DNA of 64,000 nt from Micromonospora echinaurantiaca (GTDB lineage Bacteria > Actinomycetota > Actinomycetes > Mycobacteriales > Micromonosporaceae), in the NCBI RefSeq assembly GCF_900090235.1, contig NZ_LT607750.1, positions 5,261,001 through 5,325,000 on the forward strand, written 5' to 3'. Made by a program: the position numbers and the translations under genes. Under the pieces are notes generated by a model. The model had not been told where the DNA came from, did not search any database, and was given only the letters and a program-made list of their open reading frames with translations. Positions within the stretch are counted from its first letter, which is position 1; each line of letters opens with the position of its first letter. Shown in pieces: positions 25,473-32,728 of the stretch.

Positions 25473-26566
25473 GCGGGCAGCCCGAGGGCCTCGGCGCGCA
25501 ACCGGGCGGCGGCGCGCAGCAACGCGGCGGCCTCCGCCTGCTCCGGCTCCGGGGTCCGCTCGCCGGTGGCGAGCGCCAGCACCTCGGGCACCGTCGGCAC
25601 GCCGCCGAGCGCCTCGCGCACCGGTCGGCCCAGCGCCGCGGTCTGCTCCCGGGCCTCGTGCCGGCAGAAGTACGCCAGCTCGCAGGCGGCCAGGCAGTCC
25701 GGCGCGTAGCGGGCCTCCACCGTGGACAGCGCGGCGGTCAGCGTCGCCGGGTCGGCGGTCAGGTCGGCGGTGAACTCCTCGGGCACGGCCGCCAGCAGCG
25801 TGTCGATCCGGGCCATCCGGTCCAGCTGCCGGCGCAGCACCAGCAGCTGCTTGCGCACGTCGAGCAGGCTCGCCACCGGCTGGTTGGCGAAGTCGCGCGG
25901 GCAGACCAGCACCACGTCGTGCGACACCAGCTCCGGGTCGTGCCCCTCGACGGCGAGCAGCTCGCGCAGCGCCAGCACGTAGACGGCCGACTGGATCGCC
26001 GCGGCGGCCACCTTGCCCGGGTCGGCCTGCCCGTCGATCACCGGAAACGACTTGATCTCCACGACGTGGAACCGGCCGGCGAGCCGGGCCGCGACCAGGT
26101 CCGGCTCCAGGTGCACCCGCCGGCCGGCGACGTCCAGGCCGAGCAGCGGGTGGTCGAAGAGCGCCGCCGGCTCGTCCGGCCCGGCCGGTACGGCGGCGGT
26201 GAGCACCGCCCGCGAGCGCCGGTGCCGGTCCGGCAGGTCGTCCGCGCCGAGGTCGGTCCAGTCGGCCCGCTCACCGGGCGGCACCCCCAGCCGCTCCGCC
26301 ACCAGTCGCAGCAGCTGTGCGCCGCCGTCCGCCTTGACCTGCGCCTCGAACGCGTTGCCCCGGGTGATGGCGAACCGGGACTGCCCGAACCGGGCCGGGA
26401 AGCCGATCCGCTCGGCCAGCTTCGGCTTGTCCACCCCGGCGCCGTCGAGGACCGCCCGCCGGGTGCAGCCCGGGTTGCCGGTCAGCGCGGCGATGGTGCG
26501 GGCGTTGTGCCGCCGGGCCGGCACCCCGCCGCGGATCGCCGCCAGTCGCTGCTCGCTGCTCGTCAT
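25469..26566 (-). CDS. RecB/Cas4-like PD-(D/E)XK nuclease with candidate 4Fe-4S cysteines
   Basis: 365 residues. The RecB-nuclease motif series is complete: a GNAFE box with Glu74, Asp156 in LEPDLVAARL, Glu170-x-Lys172 in HVVEIKSF, and the diagnostic QxxxY at Gln192-Tyr196 (IQSAVYVLAL). Cys34 lies before the nuclease core and Cys291-x3-Cys295-x5-Cys301 after it (DCLAACELAYFC). One early and three late cysteines is the arrangement that binds a 4Fe-4S cluster in Cas4 and AddB, although those have x2 rather than x3 in the second gap. No Cas gene, helicase or repeat array is nearby. It is the first gene of a coupled pair and is probably a DNA exonuclease or DNA-end processing enzyme; biological role unknown. 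Confidence 0.78.
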   Translation of the reverse strand: MTSSEQRLAAIRGGVPARRHNARTIAALTGNPGCTRRAVLDGAGVDKPKLAERIGFPARFGQSRFAITRGNAFEAQVKADGGAQLLRLVAERLGVPPGERADWTDLGADDLPDRHRRSRAVLTAAVPAGPDEPAALFDHPLLGLDVAGRRVHLEPDLVAARLAGRFHVVEIKSFPVIDGQADPGKVAAAAIQSAVYVLALRELLAVEGHDPELVSHDVVLVCPRDFANQPVASLLDVRKQLLVLRRQLDRMARIDTLLAAVPEEFTADLTADPATLTAALSTVEARYAPDCLAACELAYFCRHEAREQTAALGRPVREALGGVPTVPEVLALATGERTPEPEQAEAAALLRAAARLRAEALGLPA

Positions 26567-26621
26567 GATCCGCCCAGAATAGGCCCGGACCGGCTCCGCG
26601 CCACGCGTGCCGCGACCGGGG

Positions 26622-28016
26622 TCAGCGGCGGCCCGCGGTGACCGGCACCGGCGCCGCTACGCCGCGCCGCACCAGGACGGCGACGAGCGCGGCGGCCACC
26701 AGCGCCACCCCGGCCATCGACCAGAGCACGGCGTGCAGCCCGCCGGTGAACCCCGGGTCGGCGAGCCGGCCGGCCGTGGTGCTGGCGACCACCGCCCCGA
26801 CCACCGCGATGGCGACCGTCTCGCTCGCCAGCCGGGCCGTGTTGATCATCCCGGCGCCGGTCGCCGCCCGGTCCGCCGCCACGCTGCCGATGGCCAGCGC
26901 GTCGAGCAGCCCGATGGAGAGCCCCACCCCGACGCCGATGGTGAGCAGCGGCCCGGCCAGCACGCGCGGACCGCTGTCCGGGCCGAGAACGGTGGCCCAG
27001 GCAGCGCCGACGGCCACCACCGCGACCGACGCGACGATCACCGCCGGGGCCGGCACCAGCCGGGTCAGCGCCCCGCTGAGCAGCGGCAGGACCAGCGTCG
27101 GCGCGGTCAGCAGGATCAGCGTCGCGCCCGCCCCGGCCGGGCTCAGCCCGACCACCGTGGTCAGGTACGACGGCAGGTAGACCAGCAGCGGCACCAGCAC
27201 GGCGACGATGGTGGCCGCCGCCAGGCAGATGCCCAGGAACCGGGGGCTGGCCAGCAGCGCCAGGTCGAACATCGGCTCGGCGCGACCCCGCTCGACCCGG
27301 ACGAACACCACCAGCAGCGCCAGCGCGGCGGCGAACGCGGCGACGATGACCGGGTCGTCCCAGCCGTGTTCCGGGCCCTGCACGAAGCCGAAGATGAGCA
27401 GCAGCAGCGCGGCGGTGAACGACACCGTGCCCGGCCAGTCGATCCGGCCGCCCTCGGGCCGGCGGGACTCGGGCAGCAACGGCACCAGGGCCAGCACCAC
27501 CAGACCCGCCAGCGCGGGCGCGGCGAAGACCGACCGCCAGCCGAACGCGTCGACGAGCAGCCCGGCGATGGACGGGCCGAACGCCAGGCCGGCGCCGATC
27601 GCCGTACCGAAGAGGCTGAACGCGCGGGCCCGGGCCCGGCCGTGGAAGGTGCCGGCGAGGATCGCCGACGCGCTGGTGGCGGCGGCCGCCGCGCCGACAC
27701 CGGCGAGCGCGCGGACGGCGTCGAGCAGCACGATGTCGTCGGCGACCGCGGCGAGCAGCCCCGCGCCGGCGAAGATCGCGACGCCGGTGGCGAAGACCCG
27801 CCGCCGGCCCAGCAGGTCGGCGAGCGCACCGCTGGCGAGCATGAAGCTGGCGAAGGTGGCGTTGTAGCCGTTGACCACCCACTGCACGCCGGCCAGCCCG
27901 GCGTCGAGATCACGCCCGATGTCCGGCAGGGCGACCGAGGCGCCGGTCAGCGACACCGGCAGCGAGAGGGTGGACAGCAGGACAGCGACCAGCACGACGG
28001 CCGGATGGTTACGCAC
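26622..28016 (-). CDS. MFS drug-exporter-like transporter (DHA2 type)
   Basis: 464 residues with about 14 membrane helices. The loop 2-3 motif GALADLLGRRRVFATG and the motif C-like GAGLAFGPSIAGLLVDAFGWRSVF in helix 5 identify a proton-driven drug/H+ antiporter of the 14-helix group. The N-terminus SVALPDIGRDLDAGLAGVQWVVNGY is also typical. The likely role is export of a toxic or endogenous small molecule. No regulator is adjacent; it runs in the same direction as the nuclease pair downstream, but a 55-bp gap and unrelated function argue for a separate unit. Confidence 0.9.
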   Translation of the reverse strand: MRNHPAVVLVAVLLSTLSLPVSLTGASVALPDIGRDLDAGLAGVQWVVNGYNATFASFMLASGALADLLGRRRVFATGVAIFAGAGLLAAVADDIVLLDAVRALAGVGAAAAATSASAILAGTFHGRARARAFSLFGTAIGAGLAFGPSIAGLLVDAFGWRSVFAAPALAGLVVLALVPLLPESRRPEGGRIDWPGTVSFTAALLLLIFGFVQGPEHGWDDPVIVAAFAAALALLVVFVRVERGRAEPMFDLALLASPRFLGICLAAATIVAVLVPLLVYLPSYLTTVVGLSPAGAGATLILLTAPTLVLPLLSGALTRLVPAPAVIVASVAVVAVGAAWATVLGPDSGPRVLAGPLLTIGVGVGLSIGLLDALAIGSVAADRAATGAGMINTARLASETVAIAVVGAVVASTTAGRLADPGFTGGLHAVLWSMAGVALVAAALVAVLVRRGVAAPVPVTAGRR

Positions 28017-28114
28017 GATTCCCCCGTTCGGACGGCCGCCTCAGCGTAGGTGCCGCCGGTGGGGGCGGGATCCGCTCCGGGTCGAAGATCACACGAGATC
28101 GACAGCGCCGGGGG

Positions 28115-28291
28115 CTACCGGCCGGCCGAACGGTTCCAGGGGGAACGGGGAAGCGCGGTGCCGGCCAGCGGGCGGCGGTCGCGCCGGCGCCGGCGACGGC
28201 GGCCGGGGGTGCAGGGCGGCCGGGAGACGGTGTGCACGGGTGCCGCGGCGTCGGGCCGCCGGCCGATCAGCCAGCAGAGGAAGTGGGCCAT
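28115..28291 (-). CDS. Possible small Arg-rich protein
   Basis: A 58-residue frame from ATG 28289-28291, nine bases beyond the zinc-ribbon stop: MAHFLCWLIGRRPDAAAPV followed by a basic tail. The position right after another gene would allow co-transcription, but there is no ribosome site and no family. Could be chance. Confidence 0.2.
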   Translation of the reverse strand: MAHFLCWLIGRRPDAAAPVHTVSRPPCTPGRRRRRRRDRRPLAGTALPRSPWNRSAGR

Positions 28292-28299
28292 CGGGGCGC

Positions 28300-28533
28300 T
28301 CAGCCGACCGCGATGCGCTCGGCGGCGGCCTTGGGGATCTCGTACTGGGCGCCGCAGAAGGTGCACTGCTGCAGGTAGCGGGTGCGGATCGGAATGATCG
28401 GGATGAAGAACAGGCTGAACTTCGTCGACCGGCGGGTGACCACCTGCGCGGCGTGGTTCCCGCAGTTACGGCAGACCTGCTGCGTCACGCCCGACTGGGT
28501 GACCTTGGTGCGGAGTCCGAAGATGAAGAACAT
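28300..28533 (-). CDS. Zinc-ribbon domain protein
   Basis: 77 residues with CRNCGNHA (21-28) and CTFCGAQYEIPKA (57-69), two CxxC knuckles around a hydrophobic hairpin FSLFFIPIIPIRTRYLQQ. This matches the zinc_ribbon_15 type of small actinobacterial proteins, in which the hydrophobic piece may touch the membrane. The function is unknown; zinc-dependent scaffold or protein-contact roles are typical for ribbons. Single short gene. Confidence 0.8.
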   Translation of the reverse strand: MFFIFGLRTKVTQSGVTQQVCRNCGNHAAQVVTRRSTKFSLFFIPIIPIRTRYLQQCTFCGAQYEIPKAAAERIAVG

Positions 28534-28611
28534 CGCCCGGCAATACCCCGCGGGACGTCGTACCTCACCACCGACGGCGTCGTGTCGCTGCGAACCCGGC
28601 GAGGGAACGGC

Positions 28612-28647
28612 TGAACGCCCGTCCCGTGATGCCGGGCCGGGCGTTCA
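28612..28647 (-). terminator. Terminator hairpin of CHRD gene
   Basis: 15-nt arms TGAACGCCCGTCCCG and near-exact complement (one mismatch) with a 6-nt loop, 21 bp past the CHRD stop codon. Confidence 0.75.
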
Positions 28648-28668
28648 ACCTGTCGCGCGTCGACAGGG

Positions 28669-29505
28669 TCACTCGTCGGAGTTCATCCACGCGGGCCAGC
28701 GGTCGCCGTCCTTGCCGTGGTCCCGGTCCTCGTCCTTCTTGTCCCGGTCCTCGTGGTCCTTGTCGTGGTTCCGGTCCTCGTCGCACTTGTCCCGGTCACG
28801 GTCCTTGTCGTCCTTGTGCCAGCCCCAGTCCTCGTGGTCCTTGTCCCGGTTCCGGTCGTCGTCGCACTTCCGGTCCTCGTCGCTCTTGATCTGGCCCCGG
28901 ATCTCGCCGTTCGGGTACTTCTTGGTGTGCACGTTGACGTACGTGACACCGGCCTCGATGGCGTCGACGAGCTCGTCGAACTCGCCGGGCTCGATGCCCT
29001 GCGCGGCGGGGCCGACGACGTCATCGCGCTTGATGGTTCCCTCGACCTTGGCCGGGGACTTGGGGCAGGCCGGGACGTGCTTCGGCGCCCCGCCCTTCGC
29101 GTCCTTCAGGTTCGAGCACAGGAAGGCGGCGACCCCGCCGCTCTGGTGCCGGCCCCCGAAGTGGATGTGCGCCTGCTCGACGTCCTTCAGCTCGTCGTAG
29201 GTCAGCTTGTACTTGATTTCCTTGTTGCGTTCGTCGATGTGTGCCACGAACCGGCCGAAGCCGGGTGTGGAGATGGTCAGCGGGTCCTCCTCGTAGCCGC
29301 TGAGCTTGGCCCGGACGACCTGCTTGCCGCGCGAGTCACTCCAGTCCCACGAGCCGCCGTGCGAGTCGCGGGAGTCGTGCGACTCACGCTTGTCGCCCGA
29401 GTCGTCCCGGCCGTCACCCATGGCTGCGGTGCCCAGGGCGGTGGCCGCCACCGCCGCGCTGGCCGCCACCGCCACTGTCCACAGTCGAGTACGTCGGATC
29501 AGCAT
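28669..29505 (-). CDS. Secreted CHRD-domain protein with charged repeat tail
   Basis: 278 residues from ATG 29503-29505, with AGGAGGGG upstream. Signal peptide MLIRRTRLWTVAVAASAAV, then an Asp/Ser/His-rich spacer, a CHRD domain (about 60-195) with VVRAKLSGYEEDP, AHIHFGGRHQSGGVAAFLC and the closing VTYVNVHTKKYPNGEIRGQI, and a tail of about 75 residues almost wholly Asp, Lys, Arg, Glu and His. The tail holds two near-copies of a 14-residue unit, KC(D)(D/E)DRN(R/H)DKDHED. CHRD domains are found in extracellular proteins and may bind metals or partners. The tail could bind divalent cations or mineral surfaces; that is inference from composition. Confidence 0.85.
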   Translation of the reverse strand: MLIRRTRLWTVAVAASAAVAATALGTAAMGDGRDDSGDKRESHDSRDSHGGSWDWSDSRGKQVVRAKLSGYEEDPLTISTPGFGRFVAHIDERNKEIKYKLTYDELKDVEQAHIHFGGRHQSGGVAAFLCSNLKDAKGGAPKHVPACPKSPAKVEGTIKRDDVVGPAAQGIEPGEFDELVDAIEAGVTYVNVHTKKYPNGEIRGQIKSDEDRKCDDDRNRDKDHEDWGWHKDDKDRDRDKCDEDRNHDKDHEDRDKKDEDRDHGKDGDRWPAWMNSDE

Positions 29506-29658
29506 CTGTCGTTCCCCTCCTAGACGGGGCCCGAGCCCGGAACCGACGGGGTGGTGCTCGTCCGCCCCGGGCGCAGGCATGCGAAGGCGCCGCGCGCCGG
29601 AGAGACGTGACGTCGAAACCTCCGGCGCTCGGGATCGATTAACGCCCTATGGTGAAAT

Positions 29659-29687
29659 TGTCCCATGTTTGGCGGAAACCTGAGACA
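29659..29687. promoter_or_regulatory. Imperfect dyad upstream of CHRD gene
   Basis: TGTCCCATGTTT, a 5-bp GGCGG spacer and AAACCTGAGACA: 10 of 12 positions are complementary, with a perfect GTTT-GGCGG-AAAC core. It lies about 150 bp from the CHRD start and could bind a dimeric regulator. Confidence 0.35.
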
Positions 29688-29787
29688 TCTTCACTGATTC
29701 GACCGTCAGGGACCTACGAGCGCTATGCAGCGGGCTGCGGCCTGTGCCGTCGGCCGGCCGGGGTGCGGCGTTTCTCCTGCGACACGC

Positions 29788-29824
29788 CGAACTGCCCGAC
29801 CGCCGTCAGCGGTCAGGCAGTTCG
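29788..29824 (-). terminator. Terminator hairpin of HTH/SRPBCC operon
   Basis: Arms CGAACTGCC-C-GACCGC and GCGGTC-A-GGCAGTTCG with a 5-nt loop and a single internal mismatch, 40 bp beyond the SRPBCC stop. Confidence 0.7.
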
Positions 29825-29864
29825 GGGCGCCGGGCCGGTGGGGAGGCCCCGGCGCGGTGGCGGC

Positions 29865-30743
29865 TCAGCCCGCGGCGTTGGCCGTCTCGGTCTCCAGGCC
29901 GGGGATCTCCGCCGGCAGCCAGATCGGCTGCCAGTCCGCCACCTCATGGAAGCGGCGCAGCTCGGCCAGCCCCGACACCGACCCGGCCCAGGCCGCGTAC
30001 GGCGGGTTCGTCTCGTCGAAGCCGCTCTGCACGAAGGTCAGCCGGGTCTTCCCGGCCGACTCGGCCAGCTCCCAGGTGACCACGCCCGTCGGGCCCCAGT
30101 CCACGGACATCTTCCGGCCGGGCTCCAGGTCGATGACCTTGGCCGCGTAGCCGGCGTCGAAGCCGCCCATCGCGTAGCGGCCGCCGACCCAGGGCTCGAT
30201 GCCGATCGGGTAGCCGAACCAGGCGCTGGCCTGCTCGGAGTCGGTCAGCGACTCGTACACCTTGGCCATCGGGGCGTCGATGAGCAACTCGCCGCGCAGC
30301 TCCGCGGAGGTGAAGTCGACCTTGGGCACCAGCGGCGCGCCCTCCAGGTGGGCGGCCAGGTTGGCGATGGCGAGACTCCAGAACGTCTGCAGCACACCCC
30401 GGATGCTGCTGCCGCTCATCATCTCGTTGATGTCGAAGTGGCTCTGCGTCAGCGTGAGGACGGTCGTCTCCGCGCCCTCGGCGCGCAGCGCGAACTCGGT
30501 GGTCGTCTCCACCCCGTCGAGCAGCCAGGCGAAGCGGAGCGTGTCGTCGTCGACGTGCAGCAGCCGCTGGTGGGGGGCGTCACCCTCGGGAGTGAACCGG
30601 CCCCAGAACTCGTACCGCCCGGGAAGCTCGACCTCGGCGTGCTCGGCCAGCCAGACGCGCAGCTCGGCCGGGTCGGTCAGGGCGCGGCGGACGGCGTCGA
30701 TCGGCGCGGCCAGGCGGGCGTGCAGCTTCATCGGTTCACTCAC
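29865..30743 (-). CDS. Tandem SRPBCC (AHSA1-like) protein
   Basis: 292 residues made of two START-like SRPBCC units, about 5-140 and 150-275. Each begins with an 'APID/APMAKVY' helix (LAAPIDAVRRALTDPAELRVWL; IDAPMAKVYESLTDSEQASAWFG) and ends with an amphipathic helix. This fold forms a deep hydrophobic cavity and serves as Hsp90-activator-like, ligand-binding or cyclase modules. The gene overlaps the stop of the upstream HTH gene by 8 nt, a pairing of an ArsR-like regulator with SRPBCC proteins that is frequent in actinobacteria and of unclear purpose. Confidence 0.85.
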   Translation of the reverse strand: MSEPMKLHARLAAPIDAVRRALTDPAELRVWLAEHAEVELPGRYEFWGRFTPEGDAPHQRLLHVDDDTLRFAWLLDGVETTTEFALRAEGAETTVLTLTQSHFDINEMMSGSSIRGVLQTFWSLAIANLAAHLEGAPLVPKVDFTSAELRGELLIDAPMAKVYESLTDSEQASAWFGYPIGIEPWVGGRYAMGGFDAGYAAKVIDLEPGRKMSVDWGPTGVVTWELAESAGKTRLTFVQSGFDETNPPYAAWAGSVSGLAELRRFHEVADWQPIWLPAEIPGLETETANAAG

Positions 30744-31293
30744 GGTCTCTCCCCTTCGGGTAGCAGGCCACGGCGAGCTTGAAGGCGTCCCCCTCGGCGC
30801 CCCCGTAGCGGGTGAAAAGGTCCTGCAGGGCGGACTGCAGGTCGTGCAGGAACTGCTGTCGTTGCGCCGCCGGCACGCGGATCTCGCCGGACACCCCGAC
30901 CGAGGGCAGCTCGGGCGCGGCGCGGTCCAGCCCGGCGATGTCGGCCTGGACCTCCTCCATCAGGTCGAGCAGGTAGCCCAGGCTCAGCTCGTCCCGCGCC
31001 CGGCGCAACCCGATCCGGCCGACCAGCCGGGGCGAGAGCCAGTACGACCGCGCGGCCGCCTGGTAGATGCCCTCGGTGATGCCGCGGACCTTGCGCTCGT
31101 TGACCCGCTCGACCAGGCCGGCCGCCACCAGCTGCTTGACGTGGTAGTAGACGCGCTGCGGCGTCTGCTCCAGCCGGGTCGCGACCTCGGTGCAGGTGCG
31201 GGGTTCGGCCAGCTGCCGCAGCACCTCGACGCGCTGCGGCTTGAGCAGGGCCTCGGCCTGCTCGATCTGCTCCAGGTACAGGACTTCTCTCAT
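30736..31293 (-). CDS. ArsR-like winged-helix regulator
   Basis: 185 residues from ATG 31291-31293. The winged HTH is at about 15-80: ALLKPQRVEVLRQLAEPRTC, then TEVATRLEQTPQRVYYHVKQL as recognition helix, then GLVERVNERKVRGITEGIYQ as wing. A C-terminal helical part of 90 residues with the YLLDLMEEVQADIAG helix may bind a ligand or dimerise. There is no metal-binding Cys cluster. A perfect 14-bp palindrome lies 12 bp upstream of the start codon and argues for autoregulation. It is the first gene of the operon with the SRPBCC protein. Confidence 0.85.
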   Translation of the reverse strand: MREVLYLEQIEQAEALLKPQRVEVLRQLAEPRTCTEVATRLEQTPQRVYYHVKQLVAAGLVERVNERKVRGITEGIYQAAARSYWLSPRLVGRIGLRRARDELSLGYLLDLMEEVQADIAGLDRAAPELPSVGVSGEIRVPAAQRQQFLHDLQSALQDLFTRYGGAEGDAFKLAVACYPKGRDRE

Positions 31294-31304
31294 GGCAAAG
31301 TTAG

Positions 31305-31318
31305 TTTGTACGTACAAA
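31305..31318. promoter_or_regulatory. Palindromic operator of HTH/SRPBCC operon
   Basis: TTTGTACGTACAAA is a perfect 14-bp palindrome in an AT-rich island, 12-25 bp before the regulator start codon, where it would overlap the promoter. Confidence 0.7.
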
Positions 31319-31338
31319 ACTTGCTTGTCAATGAGTTC

Positions 31339-31372
31339 GACGAAAGGCCGCGCCTGCGCGCGGCCTTTCGTC
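31339..31372 (-). terminator. Terminator hairpin of fatty acid methyltransferase operon
   Basis: Perfect 15-bp arms GACGAAAGGCCGCGC and complement around a CTGC loop, starting 13 bp after the methyltransferase stop codon. Confidence 0.85.
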
Positions 31373-31384
31373 AACGGGTGGTGG

Positions 31385-32728
31385 TCAGGGCAGCCAGTCC
31401 GGGCGCAGCGGGTAGCTGTTCGCCCCATCCGGCCCGTTGCGGGTGGCCAGCACCTGATGCAGCTGGATGCCGTTGAGCTCGAACGCCAGGCGGGAACCGG
31501 CCATGTAGAGCCCCCAGACCCGGGCAGTGCCCACCCCCACCTCGTCGACGCAGAAGTCCCAGTTCGCCACCAGGTTGCGGCACCAGCCGGCCAACGTCAG
31601 CGCGTAGTGCTGCCGCAGGTTCTCCTCGTGGTGCACCTCCAGCCCCACGTCGTGCAGCTCGCTGATCAGCCGCCCGGGGCCGGCCAGCTCCCCGTCCGGG
31701 AAGACGTACCGGTCGATGAACGCGCCCGAGCGGTGCGGGGCGTGGTTGTCCGCGCGGGTGATGCAGTGGTTGAGCAGGCGCCCGCCCGGGCGCAGCCGGT
31801 CCCGCAGGAAGCCGAAGTAGGCCGGGTAGTTGCGCACCCCGATGTGCTCGGTCAACCCGATCGAGGAGACGGCGTCGAACTGCTGCGGCGGCACGTCCCG
31901 GTAGTCGAGGTGGCGCACCTCGGCCAGCTCGGTCAGCCCCTCCCGCTCGATCGCCGCCTGGGCCCACTGCGCCTGCGCCCGGGACAGCGTCACGCCGAGC
32001 GCCTTCACGCCGTACTCCCGGGCCGCGTGCCGGACCATCCCGCCCCAGCCGCACCCCACGTCGAGCAGCCGCATCCCCGGCTTGAGCGCCAGCTTGCCGG
32101 CTACCAGGTCGTACTTGGCCGCCTGGGCCTGCTCCAGGGTGTCATCCGGGCTGTGGAACAACGCGCAGGTGTACGTCATCGACGGGCCGAGCACCTTCTC
32201 GTAGAAGGCGTTCGACACGTCGTAGTGGTGGGAGATCGCGTTGCTGTCCCGGGTACGGGAGTGCCGCAGCCCGTTCACCACCCGCTTCCACCGGGGCTGG
32301 GCCTCCTGCGGCGGCGGGGGCGGCGGCAGCAGCCGCTCCCAGCCCAGCCGGCGGACCAGGCTCAGTCCCTCGGCCAGCGGCGGCATCCGCAGGCGCATCT
32401 CGTCCTTGAGCACCCGCAGCGCCTCGTACGGGTCGCCCGGGTGGACCCCCTCCAGCGCCAGGTCGCCGCTGACGTAGGCGCGCGCCATGCCCAGGTCGCC
32501 CGGGGCGGTGAGCAGGTAGGACAACCCCCGCTCGGAGTTGATGGCCAGGGTGATCCCGGCGTCGGTCGGGCCGAACGCGCTGCCGTCGTACGCGGTGATC
32601 CGCACCGGCAGCGGGCCGGCGGTGACCGCACGGATCACGTCGGCCACGGTCAGGCCCCTGGGCCGGCCCCCCGCCGGCGGGGTGGCGGGAGTGCTCGCCG
32701 CTCCCTGGTCTCGATCGGTCAGGCTCAT
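31385..32728 (-). CDS. tmsB: Fatty acid 10-methylene methyltransferase (CFA-synthase-like)
   Basis: 447 residues. The N-terminal region (to about 160) precedes a class I methyltransferase domain with the AdoMet motif LLDVGCGWGGMVRHAA near 217, and the cyclopropane synthase block SSIGLTEHIGVRNYPAYF and TRADNHAPHRSGAFIDRYVFPDGEL. It looks like a cyclopropane fatty acid synthase, but its pairing with an FAD oxidase/reductase marks the actinobacterial 10-methyl fatty acid pathway. There the enzyme puts a methylene at C10 of oleoyl phospholipid chains, giving tuberculostearic-type lipids after reduction. The ATG overlaps the flavoprotein stop by 4 nt (ATGA). Confidence 0.85.
   Translation of the reverse strand: MSLTDRDQGAASTPATPPAGGRPRGLTVADVIRAVTAGPLPVRITAYDGSAFGPTDAGITLAINSERGLSYLLTAPGDLGMARAYVSGDLALEGVHPGDPYEALRVLKDEMRLRMPPLAEGLSLVRRLGWERLLPPPPPPQEAQPRWKRVVNGLRHSRTRDSNAISHHYDVSNAFYEKVLGPSMTYTCALFHSPDDTLEQAQAAKYDLVAGKLALKPGMRLLDVGCGWGGMVRHAAREYGVKALGVTLSRAQAQWAQAAIEREGLTELAEVRHLDYRDVPPQQFDAVSSIGLTEHIGVRNYPAYFGFLRDRLRPGGRLLNHCITRADNHAPHRSGAFIDRYVFPDGELAGPGRLISELHDVGLEVHHEENLRQHYALTLAGWCRNLVANWDFCVDEVGVGTARVWGLYMAGSRLAFELNGIQLHQVLATRNGPDGANSYPLRPDWLP

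Larger units (their letters stand above)
29506..29864. other. 359-bp intergenic region
   Basis: Carries the CHRD promoter region and the terminator of the HTH/SRPBCC operon. An AT-richer part around 29635-29720 contains a 29-bp imperfect dyad (29659-29687). No gene is seen. Confidence 0.5.

Noticed and set aside
25469..26566. Cas4 of a CRISPR-Cas locus
   Set aside because: No Cas1, Cas2, effector or repeat array occurs in the window, and the cysteine spacing differs from Cas4.
28690..28890. Repetitive stretch as CRISPR or satellite DNA
   Set aside because: The repeats are codon-level repeats inside the CHRD tail, irregular in length and without spacers.
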